Shown here one piece after another: positions 1 through 8,413 of a stretch of DNA of 64,000 nucleotides. The first letter of the stretch is position 1, and each line of letters begins with the position of its first letter. The notes below the pieces were generated by a model. It ran no database searches. It was not told where the DNA came from and was given only the letters and a program-made list of their open reading frames with translations. The position numbers were made by a program, and so were the translations under genes. The stretch lies in assembly GCF_003854935.1 (NCBI RefSeq), contig NZ_CP033970.1:372001-436000 (forward strand). The letters are read 5' to 3'. Source of the stretch: Cupriavidus pauculus (GTDB lineage: Bacteria > Pseudomonadota > Gammaproteobacteria > Burkholderiales > Burkholderiaceae).

Positions 1-1
1 C

Positions 2-1915
2 ATGGGCGTGGTGGAGCAGGCCGCGCGCATCTCTGGCCTGGAAGCCGCGTCCGACGGGCTGGACGCCACGTTTGCGCCGATGGTCGACATCTCGCGCGAC
101 CCGCGCTGGGGCCGCACGTCCGAGGGCTTTGGCGAAGATCCGTTCCTGGTCTCGCAGTGCTCGCGGGCCAGCGTCAAGGGCTTCCAGGGCAGCTCGCCGG
201 CCAACGCGGACAGCGTGATGGCCTTCGTCAAGCATTTCGCGCTGTACGGCGCCGTGGAAGGCGGACGCGACTACAACACCGTCGACATGAGCCCGCAGCG
301 CATGTACAACGACTATCTGCCGCCCTACCGGGCCGGGCTGGATGCCGGCGCCGGCGGCGTGATGATCGCGCTGAACTCGGTCAACGGCCAACCGGCCACG
401 TCGAACAAGTGGCTGCTGCGCGACCTGCTGCGCAAGGAATGGGGCTTCAAGGGCGTGACCGTGAGCGACCACGGCGCGATCGACGAACTGCTGCGCCACG
501 GCGTGGCCAGCAACGGCCGCGAGGCCGCGCAGCGGGCCATCGAGGCCGGCGTCGACATGAGCATGGCCGACACGCGCTACCTGGAACAATTGCCCACGCT
601 GGTCAAGTCCGGCGCGGTGCCGATGGCGCTGCTCGACGACGCCGTGCGCGAGGTGCTGGGCGCCAAGTACGACATGGGCCTGTTCCATGACCCGTTCCGC
701 CGCATCGGCACCGCGCAGACCGACCCGGCCGACGTCAACGCCGACAGCCGCCTGCACCGCGCCGAGGCCCGCGACGCCGCGCGCAAGTCGATGGTCCTGC
801 TGGAAAACCGCAACCGCACGCTGCCGCTGAAGAAGGCCGGCACCGTGGCCGTGATCGGCCCGCTGGCCGACGCGCAGATCGACATGATGGGAAGCTGGTC
901 GGCGGCGGGCGTGGCCAAACAGTCGGTCACGCTGCTGCAGGGCATGCGCGACGCGCTGGCCGGCAAGGGCCAGGTCGTCTACGCGCGCGGCGCCAATATC
1001 ACCGACGACCCGCGCGTGGTGGGCTACCTGAACTTCCTGAACTGGGACAACCCCGAAGTGGTGCAGGACAAGCGCCCGGCCGGCGACATGATCGAGGAAG
1101 CGGTACGCGTGGCGCGCGGCGCCGACACGATCGTGGTGGCCGTGGGCGAGACGCGCGGCATGTCGCACGAGGCGTCCAGCCGCTCCAGCCTGGGGTTGAC
1201 CGGCAGCCAGCTCACGCTGCTCAAGGCGCTTAAGACCACCGGCAAGCCGCTGGTGGTGGTGCTGATGAACGGCCGCCCGCTGACGATCAACTGGGAGAAG
1301 GAAAACGCCGACGCGATCCTGGAAGCGTGGTACCCCGGCACCGAGGGCGGGCACGCCATCGCCGACCTGCTGTTCGGCGACGCCAACCCGTCCGGCAAGC
1401 TGCCGATCACGTTCCCGCGCTCGCTCGGCCAGATCCCGACGTACTACAACGCGCCGCGCATCGGCCGGCCGTTCACGCCGGGCAAGGCGCCCAACTACAC
1501 GTCGCAGTACTTCGAGGAAGAATACGGGCCGCTCTACCCGTTCGGCTACGGCCTGAGCTACACGACGTTCAGCCTGTCGGACATCCGCCTGTCGGCCGGC
1601 AAGCTGGCCCGCAACGGCCGCCTGACCGCCAGCGTGACCGTGCGCAACACCGGCGACCGCGCGGGCGAGACCGTGGTGCAGCTCTACGTGCAGGACGTGA
1701 TGGCGTCAACCGTGCGCCCGCTCAAGGAGCTCAAGGGCTTCCGCAAGGTCATGCTGGCGCCGGGCGAATCGCGCGTGGTCGAATTCCCGATCGACGAGGC
1801 GATGCTCAAGTTCTACGACGCCCGGCTCGACTACGTGGCCGAGCCCGGCGACTTCAACGTCCAGGTCGGGCTCGACTCCGCGACGGTGAAGGAGGCAAGG
1901 TTCACGCTGGAGTGA
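2..1915 (+). CDS. bglX: Periplasmic beta-glucosidase, GH3 family (5' partial)
   Basis: Hydrolyses terminal beta-D-glucosyl residues of oligosaccharides, in the periplasm in the family. The left window edge cuts the gene: the visible 637 residues lack the signal peptide and the first part of the barrel (BglX is about 765 residues), so the ATG at base 2 is probably internal. Seen are the GH3 barrel motifs SRDPRWGR, EGFGEDP, VKHFA and TVDMSPQR. The nucleophile Asp lies in TVSDHGAI (codon 467-469). The alpha/beta sandwich domain and a C-terminal fibronectin-III-like domain (about residues 540-630) follow. The motifs match E. coli BglX closely. No other sugar-use genes lie nearby, so the natural substrate is not defined here. 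Confidence 0.93.
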   Translation: MGVVEQAARISGLEAASDGLDATFAPMVDISRDPRWGRTSEGFGEDPFLVSQCSRASVKGFQGSSPANADSVMAFVKHFALYGAVEGGRDYNTVDMSPQRMYNDYLPPYRAGLDAGAGGVMIALNSVNGQPATSNKWLLRDLLRKEWGFKGVTVSDHGAIDELLRHGVASNGREAAQRAIEAGVDMSMADTRYLEQLPTLVKSGAVPMALLDDAVREVLGAKYDMGLFHDPFRRIGTAQTDPADVNADSRLHRAEARDAARKSMVLLENRNRTLPLKKAGTVAVIGPLADAQIDMMGSWSAAGVAKQSVTLLQGMRDALAGKGQVVYARGANITDDPRVVGYLNFLNWDNPEVVQDKRPAGDMIEEAVRVARGADTIVVAVGETRGMSHEASSRSSLGLTGSQLTLLKALKTTGKPLVVVLMNGRPLTINWEKENADAILEAWYPGTEGGHAIADLLFGDANPSGKLPITFPRSLGQIPTYYNAPRIGRPFTPGKAPNYTSQYFEEEYGPLYPFGYGLSYTTFSLSDIRLSAGKLARNGRLTASVTVRNTGDRAGETVVQLYVQDVMASTVRPLKELKGFRKVMLAPGESRVVEFPIDEAMLKFYDARLDYVAEPGDFNVQVGLDSATVKEARFTLE

Positions 1916-1923
1916 CCCGCGCC

Positions 1924-2157
1924 TCAGCGATTGCCGTCGAGCAGGTCGTTCAGCACCTCGTCGAACGCCGCCTGGGCGTCTTCCAGCGCCTGGAGCGCGG
2001 CGTCGAAGGTCTGCAGCGCGATCTTCGACGGCTTGCCGCTACCCTGCGGCGGATACTGGCCTTGCAGCGCGGTGAACGCCACCTGCACCTGGCGCGTGGC
2101 GTTGACCACGCGCTCCATCGCCTGCGCCTCTTCGGCGCGTTTCTGTTCGTCGTTCAT
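1924..2157 (-). CDS. Small conserved hypothetical protein, 77 aa
   Basis: Convergent with bglX, 8 bases between the stops. Starts MNDEQKRAEEAQ behind a purine-rich GGGGGG about 7 bases upstream of the ATG, which is why this start is preferred over a longer open frame. The product is charged, helical and soluble, rich in Ala, Gln and Glu, ends NDLLDGNR, and has no signal peptide or membrane segment. Codon use is like its neighbours. No family or function is recognised. Confidence 0.7.
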   Translation of the reverse strand: MNDEQKRAEEAQAMERVVNATRQVQVAFTALQGQYPPQGSGKPSKIALQTFDAALQALEDAQAAFDEVLNDLLDGNR

Positions 2158-2306
2158 GCAACAGCCCCCCGGCGGCCTTGGTTCGATATGCGGCATATCG
2201 TACAAGAACTTGCGGCCGGCCGGCCGGGTCCAACGCCGCATTGCCGGATTTTCGGGTACGCTGGACGCGCATGACCGTCCGCGCCCATGACCTCCTTCAC
2301 GCCCCC

Positions 2307-3200
2307 ATGTCATCGTCGTTTCTGCGCAGAACGCTGGCCGCGTCGCTGCTGACCGCCGGCGGCTTCGCCTGCTACTGGACCTATCTCGCCGTCAACCAGG
2401 AGCGGCTGCTGTTCGACGCGCGCCGCCGCCCGCCCCGCGACCTGCCCGAAGGCATCGACGCCTACTCGCACCCCGTGCCGGGCGGGCTGTTCCGCGGCTA
2501 CACCTACCACGCCGACCACGAGGGCGTGCGCGACCTGCTGTTCTACCTGCCCGGGCGCGGCGAGGACGTGCTGGACACGCTGCAGTTCATGAAATGGCTG
2601 CCGGCCGGCATGGGCTTCGCCACGTTCGACTACCGCGGGCTGGGCCATTCCGACGGCATGCCGTCGGAGGCCGCCGCCGTGGCCGACGCCAGCCAGTTCC
2701 TGCTGCATATCCGCCGCGCGTTTCCCGGCGTGCGGGTGCACGTGGTGGGCCGCTCGCTGGGCACCGGCGTGGCGATCCAGCTTGCCGACCTGCAGGATTT
2801 CGAGAGCCTGCAGCTCATCACCCCCTACGACTCGCTGCTGGAAATCGTGCGCAAGCGCTTTCCGCTAGTGCCGCTGCGCCAGCTCATGCGCCACCATTTC
2901 GATTCGATTTCCCACTGCAAGAAGGTGGTGCAGAGCACGAAGGTGCTGCTGGCCGAGATCGACGACGTGGTGCCGCACGAGTGCTCGGAGCGCCTGATGG
3001 CCGCCTGGCCGGGCCCGGTGGCCGTGCAGACCATCGCCGGCACCGACCACTACACGATTGTCGAGCGGCCCGAAACCTGGGTGGCGCTCTGCGAGTTTGC
3101 CCAGGGTGTGCCGCATCAGCCACCGCAGCGGGTGCCCCAGCCGCCGCCGGCCGACCTGACCGATACCGGCATGCCGTTGCCGCTTTCCGCCGCGCGGTAG
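2307..3200 (+). CDS. Alpha/beta hydrolase, membrane-anchored or exported
   Basis: Serine hydrolase of the alpha/beta fold, substrate unknown. The nucleophile elbow GRSLG places the catalytic Ser near residue 150. The acid is probably Asp219 or Asp220 (EIDDVVPHE) and the base His248 (GTDHYT). FDYRGLGHSDG is the usual oxyanion/strand motif. Residues 5-22 are hydrophobic and look like a signal anchor, as in YfhR/BEM46-like serine hydrolases. The ATG at 2307 (MSSSFLRR) puts this segment at the very N-terminus; 2271 is an alternative start. A proline-rich tail follows the fold. The gene ends just before the penicillin-binding protein gene and may be co-transcribed with it. Confidence 0.87.
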   Translation: MSSSFLRRTLAASLLTAGGFACYWTYLAVNQERLLFDARRRPPRDLPEGIDAYSHPVPGGLFRGYTYHADHEGVRDLLFYLPGRGEDVLDTLQFMKWLPAGMGFATFDYRGLGHSDGMPSEAAAVADASQFLLHIRRAFPGVRVHVVGRSLGTGVAIQLADLQDFESLQLITPYDSLLEIVRKRFPLVPLRQLMRHHFDSISHCKKVVQSTKVLLAEIDDVVPHECSERLMAAWPGPVAVQTIAGTDHYTIVERPETWVALCEFAQGVPHQPPQRVPQPPPADLTDTGMPLPLSAAR

Positions 3201-3210
3201 AATGCGCGCC

Positions 3211-5262
3211 ATGAAAAAAATCGTAGTCAAGGCGGCGGGCGTCACGGCGGCGCTGGCTGCCGCCGGCGTGCTGGTGGCCGGTTTCGCCGCGCTGGTCAGC
3301 CTGCGGCAACTGCCCCCGGTCGACGCGCTGCGCGACTATCGCCCCCAGGTGCCGCTGCGCATCTTCACGCGCGACGACGTGCAGATCGGCGAATTCGGCA
3401 CCGAGCACCGCGAGTTCATCCCGATCGAGCAGATGCCCAAACGGATGTCCGACGCGCTGCTGGCGGCCGAGGACGACCAGTTCTACCACCACGTCGGCGT
3501 CGACGTGGCGGGGCTGGTCCGGGCCGCGCTGGCCAATATCGGCGAAGGCTACGCACAGGGCGCGTCCACGATCACGATGCAGGTGGCGCGCAACTTCTAC
3601 CTGTCCCGCGAGAAGACGCTGGCGCGCAAGTGGTACGAGATTCTGCTGGCGTTCCAGATCGACCGCTCGCTGTCCAAGGACCGCATCCTGGAGCTGTACA
3701 TGAACCAGGTGTACCTGGGCGAGCACGCGTACGGCTTCGGCAGCGCCGCGCAGACCTACTTCGGCAAGCCGCTGGCGCGGCTGTCGCTGGCCGAGACGGC
3801 CATGCTGGCCGGCCTGCCCAAGGCGCCCTCCACGATGAACCCGATGGTCAACCTGCCGCGCGCCAAGCGCCGGCAGGAGTACGTGCTGGGCCGCATGCTG
3901 GCGCTGGGCATGATCACGCAGGACGAGTACCGCGACGCGCGCAACGCGCAGATCGTGGTCAACCGCGACGCCAACGGCCGCTTCGACGGCCACGCCGGGT
4001 ACGTGGCGGAACTGGCGCGCCAGCTCGCGCATGACCGCTTTGGCGACGACGCCTACACGCGCGGCCTGAACGTCTACACCACGGTCTCGGCAATGCACCA
4101 GACCATGGCCTACGACGCCGTGCGCGCCGGCATCGAGCGCTACGGCAAGCGCCATGGCACCGGCAAGGCCGCCACGGTGCCGATGCCGCAGGCCGCGCTG
4201 GTCTCGCTGGACGCCCGCACCGGGGCCATCGAGGCGATGGTCGGCGGCACCGACTTTGCCACCAGCCGCTTCAACCACGCCACGCAGGCGCAGCGCCAGC
4301 CGGGCTCGACGTTCAAGCCGTTCATCTACTCGGCGGCGCTGGAGCGCGGCATCTCGCCAGGCACGCTGATCAACGACGCGCCGCTCGAAAACTCGCCACG
4401 CTGGCAGCCGTCGAACGACGACGGGCGCTTTGTCGGGCCGATCACCATGCGCGAGGCGCTGGCCGAGTCGCGCAACCTGCCGGCCATCCGGACGCTGCAG
4501 GCCATCGGCATCTCGTACGCGATCGATTTCGCGGGCAAGTTCGGCTTCTCGGCTCGCAAGCTGCCGCCATACCTGCCGATGGCGCTGGGCACCGGCACCA
4601 CGTCGCCGCTGCGTCTGGCCGCCGCCTATGGCGTGTTCGCCAACCAGGGCCACCGCATCGAGCCCTACCTGATCGAGAAAATCACCGACGGCGACGGCAA
4701 CGTGCTGTTCTCCGCCGATACCGCCGAACCGCCGCGCGTGATTTCGGCGCGCAATGCGTTCGTCATGAACAGCCTGCTCCAGAGCGTGGTGGACGAAGGC
4801 ACCGGCGCCGGTGTGCGCCGCTATCTGCGGCGCGACGACGTGGCGGGCAAGACCGGCACCACCAACGATTCGGTCGACGGCTGGTTCGCGGGCTACGCCG
4901 GACAGGTGGTCACGGTGGCCTGGATGGGCTACGACGACAACCGCAGCCTGGGCCGCCGCGAATTCGGCGCCACCACCGCGCTGCCGATCTGGGCCGCCTA
5001 CATGGAAGGCCGGCTCGCCGGCGTGCCGACGACCGACTTTCCGGCGCCGCCGCAACTGGCGCGGATGAACAACGACTGGGCCTATGCCGAGAATGCCGAC
5101 GGGTCGCACGGCCTGGCCTCGCTCGGCTTCCCGCCGCCGCCTGCGGTGCCGGACGTGCCTGCCACGGGCGCGATGCCCGGCACTCCATCCCTCGCCACGC
5201 CCACGCCGGCCGCGCTCGGCGCACCGGCGGCCGCCAGCGCTCCGCTCGCACCTGCTCTCTGA
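3211..5262 (+). CDS. Class A penicillin-binding protein (transglycosylase/transpeptidase)
   Basis: Bifunctional peptidoglycan synthase anchored in the inner membrane. A short cytoplasmic stretch and one membrane helix (about residues 5-28) precede the GT51 domain with motif EDDQFYHHVGVD (catalytic Glu87), GASTITMQ and RKWYEILLA. The transpeptidase domain has the SxxK box STFK (Ser366), SRN (Ser420) and KTGT (Lys547). All catalytic motifs are intact. At 683 residues it is shorter than typical PBP1a (about 800) and seems to lack the large OB-type insertion, so it is probably a secondary PBP1a/PBP1c-like enzyme. The C-terminus is Pro/Ala-rich. ATG 3202 is an alternative start 9 bases upstream. 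An ArsB-like gene begins 8 bases downstream. Confidence 0.93.
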   Translation: MKKIVVKAAGVTAALAAAGVLVAGFAALVSLRQLPPVDALRDYRPQVPLRIFTRDDVQIGEFGTEHREFIPIEQMPKRMSDALLAAEDDQFYHHVGVDVAGLVRAALANIGEGYAQGASTITMQVARNFYLSREKTLARKWYEILLAFQIDRSLSKDRILELYMNQVYLGEHAYGFGSAAQTYFGKPLARLSLAETAMLAGLPKAPSTMNPMVNLPRAKRRQEYVLGRMLALGMITQDEYRDARNAQIVVNRDANGRFDGHAGYVAELARQLAHDRFGDDAYTRGLNVYTTVSAMHQTMAYDAVRAGIERYGKRHGTGKAATVPMPQAALVSLDARTGAIEAMVGGTDFATSRFNHATQAQRQPGSTFKPFIYSAALERGISPGTLINDAPLENSPRWQPSNDDGRFVGPITMREALAESRNLPAIRTLQAIGISYAIDFAGKFGFSARKLPPYLPMALGTGTTSPLRLAAAYGVFANQGHRIEPYLIEKITDGDGNVLFSADTAEPPRVISARNAFVMNSLLQSVVDEGTGAGVRRYLRRDDVAGKTGTTNDSVDGWFAGYAGQVVTVAWMGYDDNRSLGRREFGATTALPIWAAYMEGRLAGVPTTDFPAPPQLARMNNDWAYAENADGSHGLASLGFPPPPAVPDVPATGAMPGTPSLATPTPAALGAPAAASAPLAPAL

Positions 5263-5270
5263 AGGCTGTC

Positions 5271-6539
5271 ATGACCGCATCGGCCGCATACGCCACACCG
5301 ATGATCTGGGCGGTTGCCGCGCTGGCCACCGCTGGCGTGCTGTTCCGCCCGTTCCGCCTGCCCGAGCCGTTCTGGGCCATGGCGGGCGCCGTGCTGCTGT
5401 GCGTGGCCGGCCTGCTGCCGTGGCGCGACGCGCTGCAAGCCGTGGCGCGCGGCAACGACGTCTACCTTTTCCTGGCCGGCATGATGCTGATCTCCGAGCT
5501 GGCGCGGAAGACCGGCCTGTTCGACCACGTGGCCGCGCTGGCCGTGCGCAGCGCGCGGGGGTCGGCCCGGCGGCTGTTTGTGCTGGTCTACGGCTTTGGC
5601 ATCGCGGTGACCGCGTTCATGTCGAACGACGCCACCGCCGTGGTGCTCACGCCGGCCGTGCTGGCCGCCACGCGCGCGGCGCGCGTGCGGCATCCGCTGC
5701 CCTACCTCTACGCCTGCGCGTTCATCGCCAACGCGGCCAGCTTCGTGCTGCCGATCTCGAACCCGGCCAACCTCGTGCTGTTCGGCGAGCGCATGCCGCC
5801 GCTGATGAGCTGGCTGGCGCGCTTCACGCTGCCGTCGGTCGTCGCCATCGTCATGACGTTCCTGGCGCTGTACTGGACGCAGCGCAAGGCGCTGGACGAG
5901 CCGATTGCCCAGGACGTCGAGACCCCGCCGCTGTCCGTTCAGGCGTGGCTGACGGCCGCCGGCATCGTGCTGACCGGCGTGGCGCTGCTGACCGCGTCGC
6001 TGCTGGGCCGCGATCTGGGCTGGCCCACGTTCCTGAGCGGCGCGGCGACGCTGCTGGCCGTCTGCGCCACGCAGCCCCGGCTGCTGCGCCCGGCGCTGGC
6101 CGAGGTGTCGTGGGGCGTGCTGCCGATGGTCGCCGGCCTGTTCGTGCTGGTGGCCGGCCTGGCGCAGACCGGCTTGACCGATCAACTCGCGCACTGGGTG
6201 CGCGAACTGTCGGCCCGGCACGGCTCCGACGCCGTGCTGGGCGCCGGCGTGGCGGGCGCGCTGGTGGGTGTGGTCAGCAACATCGTCAACAACCTGCCGG
6301 CCGGGCTGTTCGCGGCGTCGGCGCTGGCCGCCGGCCATGCGTCGGACACGGTGACGGCGGCGGTGCTGATCGGCGTGGACCTTGGCCCGAACCTGTCGGT
6401 CACGGGGTCGCTGGCCACGCTGCTGTGGCTGACCGCGCTGCGCCGCGAGGGCCATGCCATTGGCGCCGGCACGTTCCTGAAGACCGGCGCCATCGTGATG
6501 CCGCTGGCGCTGCTGCCCGCGCTGGCCGTGCTGCGCTGA
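5271..6539 (+). CDS. ArsB-like anion permease (ArsB/NhaD superfamily)
   Basis: Polytopic inner-membrane protein of 422 residues with about 10-12 hydrophobic segments, fitting the ArsB/CitMHS (ion transporter) superfamily. Family motifs are FMSNDATAVVLTPAV in the first half, and VVSNIVNNLPAG and LGPNLSVTGSLATLLWL in the second, resembling arsenite permease ArsB. No arsR, arsC or arsH lies nearby, so arsenite as substrate is an inference. Starts 8 bases after the penicillin-binding protein gene with GAAGG as ribosome site, so it may be translated from the same transcript. Confidence 0.8.
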   Translation: MTASAAYATPMIWAVAALATAGVLFRPFRLPEPFWAMAGAVLLCVAGLLPWRDALQAVARGNDVYLFLAGMMLISELARKTGLFDHVAALAVRSARGSARRLFVLVYGFGIAVTAFMSNDATAVVLTPAVLAATRAARVRHPLPYLYACAFIANAASFVLPISNPANLVLFGERMPPLMSWLARFTLPSVVAIVMTFLALYWTQRKALDEPIAQDVETPPLSVQAWLTAAGIVLTGVALLTASLLGRDLGWPTFLSGAATLLAVCATQPRLLRPALAEVSWGVLPMVAGLFVLVAGLAQTGLTDQLAHWVRELSARHGSDAVLGAGVAGALVGVVSNIVNNLPAGLFAASALAAGHASDTVTAAVLIGVDLGPNLSVTGSLATLLWLTALRREGHAIGAGTFLKTGAIVMPLALLPALAVLR

Positions 6540-6616
6540 GCCCCGGCGTACCGTTTTCGCTTATAGTGAAGCACCGCGCACCGAGCGCCCTATCCGCCTG
6601 ACCATCGGCGCCGCAC

Positions 6617-7339
6617 ATGTCACACAAGGAACACCCCGACGGGGCCAGGCCCGCCACCCCGACGCCCGTATCGGACCGCATCCGCGCCCGCATCGCCGCC
6701 TCCGGCGAACGCTTCCACGCCAACGACAACATCGCCCGCCATATCGAGCACGGCGAACTGGACGCCCTGCAGGCCGAGGTGGAGGCCCGCATGGAGGAAG
6801 TGCTGCGCACGCTGGTGATCGATGTCGACCAGGACCACAACACGCGTGAGACCGCGCGCCGCGTGGCCAAGATGTACCTCAAGGAGATCTTTGCGGGCCG
6901 CTATGCCAAGGCGCCGCAGGTCACCGAGTTTCCAAACGTCGAGCAGCTCAACGAGCTGATGATCGTCGGCCCCATCCGCGTGCGCAGCGCGTGCTCGCAC
7001 CACCTGTGCCCGATCATCGGCAGCCTCTGGGTGGGCGTGATGCCGAACCGGCATTCGAACCTGATCGGCCTGTCCAAGTACGCGCGGCTGGCCGAGTGGG
7101 TGATGTGCCGCCCGCAGATCCAGGAGGAGGCCGTGGCCCAGGTGGCGGACCTGCTCCAGGAAAAGATGAACCCGGACGGGCTGGCCATCGTGATGGAGGC
7201 CGAGCACTTCTGCATGCACTGGCGCGGCGTGCGCGACACCGACGCCAAGATGACCAACAGCGTGATGCGCGGCTCGTTCCTGAAGGACGACAAGCTGCGC
7301 CGGGAATTCCTGACGCTGCTGAACCTGAACCGGCGCTGA
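6617..7339 (+). CDS. folE: GTP cyclohydrolase I
   Basis: Converts GTP to 7,8-dihydroneopterin triphosphate, the first step toward folate and tetrahydrobiopterin. The C-terminal 180 residues carry the FolE fold. Zinc ligands Cys126 and His129 lie in CSHHLCP and Cys199 in EHFCMHWRG. Substrate residues are in GLSKYARLAEW and TNSVMRGSF. The first 30 or so residues are a Pro/Arg-rich extension. CSHHLCPIIGSLWVG differs slightly from the common CEHHLxPFxG, so this may be a second, divergent FolE. The BLUF gene starts 28 bases after the stop. Confidence 0.94.
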   Translation: MSHKEHPDGARPATPTPVSDRIRARIAASGERFHANDNIARHIEHGELDALQAEVEARMEEVLRTLVIDVDQDHNTRETARRVAKMYLKEIFAGRYAKAPQVTEFPNVEQLNELMIVGPIRVRSACSHHLCPIIGSLWVGVMPNRHSNLIGLSKYARLAEWVMCRPQIQEEAVAQVADLLQEKMNPDGLAIVMEAEHFCMHWRGVRDTDAKMTNSVMRGSFLKDDKLRREFLTLLNLNRR

Positions 7340-7367
7340 CCCGCCCGGAACCGCAAGAGGCCGACCG

Positions 7368-7811
7368 ATGCTAGTTCGCCTGCTCTACGCCAGCCGCGCC
7401 AGGGAGCCCCTGAGCGCCGACGTGCTGGATGCCATCCTCGAAACCAGCCTGGCCAACAACCCGCGCCACGGCGTGACCGGCGTGCTGTGCCACAGCAACA
7501 GCATCTTCCTGCAGGCGCTGGAGGGCAGCCGCGAGGCGGTGTCGCGGCTCTACCTGAACATCGGCCAGGACGCCCGCCACCATGACGTGGTGCTGCTGCA
7601 CTACGAGGAGATCGCCGAGCGTGCGTTCTCCGGGTGGTCGATGGGCCGCGTCAACGCCGGCAAGATCAACGCGGCCACGCTGCTCAAGTATTCGGCGCAG
7701 GGCGAGCTCGACCCGTACCGGATGCCCGGCGCGGCGTCGCTGGCGCTGTTGCAGGAATTGATCGCGGGCGCGTCGATCGTGGGCCGCAGCCACGAGCGCG
7801 GGCGGGGCTGA
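7368..7811 (+). CDS. BLUF-domain blue-light sensor
   Basis: Short BLUF protein (147 residues) expected to bind FAD and sense blue light. The flavin-site residues are present: Tyr7 in LLYASRA, an Asn in NNPRHGVTGVL, Gln49 in FLQALEG, and Trp90/Met92 in SGWSMG. The BLUF fold takes up about the first 95 residues. The rest is a helical cap with no EAL, GGDEF or other output domain, so it should act through a protein partner. It follows folE closely (28 bases) on the same strand and is likely co-transcribed; any functional link is unknown. Confidence 0.9.
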   Translation: MLVRLLYASRAREPLSADVLDAILETSLANNPRHGVTGVLCHSNSIFLQALEGSREAVSRLYLNIGQDARHHDVVLLHYEEIAERAFSGWSMGRVNAGKINAATLLKYSAQGELDPYRMPGAASLALLQELIAGASIVGRSHERGRG

Positions 7812-7844
7812 CCCCGCCGCTTGCCGCGCGGCGCCCAGCGCGCC

Positions 7845-8096
7845 CTACTGAGAGAGCTGGCCGAACAGGCCGCATTCCAGGTCGCTTTCGAATTCCTCGA
7901 TCCACGACGTGCCTGGGCCGGCGTCGTAGACGCTCTCCGCCCCGGTGCGCTGTCGGCGCACCGTCACCTGGCGGGCGGCGCTGCCATTGGCATCGGAAAT
8001 CTCGAATTCCTGCATCGCCATCCCCACCTGCCTGAACACGGCCTCGACGTCCTGCTGTTCCTCGGGGGGAAACTCCTCGAATCGACGCATCGTCAT
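7845..8096 (-). CDS. Small conserved hypothetical protein, 83 aa
   Basis: Starts MTMRRFEEFPPEEQQ behind a clear GGAGGT seven bases upstream of the ATG, which decides the start over a longer open frame. The product is acidic and soluble, with VTVRRQRTGAESVYDAG in the middle and an acidic C-terminal part (IEEFESDLE). No signal peptide, membrane segment or known domain is seen. Transcribed toward the BLUF gene (34 bases between the stops) and divergently from the 8414 gene. Confidence 0.65.
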   Translation of the reverse strand: MTMRRFEEFPPEEQQDVEAVFRQVGMAMQEFEISDANGSAARQVTVRRQRTGAESVYDAGPGTSWIEEFESDLECGLFGQLSQ

Positions 8097-8413
8097 GGCA
8101 CACCTCCGCTCCGGGTCCCGCCGGCCCCAGCATGCCACTTTTCGCGCGTGGCCGTGACGCACTGCGAAAGACCCTGCGGCCACCGGATGTATTGATCCGT
8201 CGGCGCCACTTCGGCTGGGGCTTTTCCACCTAACCGTTTCCTTAAATTCCGCCGTCGGGTGGCTCCGGGCCGGCCGGAAATCTGTCGTGTTCGTGACCCA
8301 TGGTGGACGGCGGCCGCACGCTTTGCGGTGAATTTAAACAAATGCCGATAGACCCGATTTGCCTCCACTCGTAGTGTCGACATTCCCTATCTCCATCCTC
8401 ACGGGCACGACAA
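8097..8413. promoter_or_regulatory. Divergent intergenic region
   Basis: About 317 bases between two divergent genes, so promoters in both directions are expected. Clearly richer in A/T than the flanks, especially 8230-8345. An 8-base inverted pair TTAAATTC (8242-8249) and GAATTTAA (8330-8337) lies 80 bases apart. No confident -35/-10 pair was found. Confidence 0.4.

Noticed and set aside
2884-5109. Long open frame on the minus strand opposite the penicillin-binding protein gene
   Set aside because: It is His/Arg/Gly-rich with no family motif and is fully explained as a shadow of the intact class A PBP on the plus strand; GC-rich third positions keep the antisense frame open.
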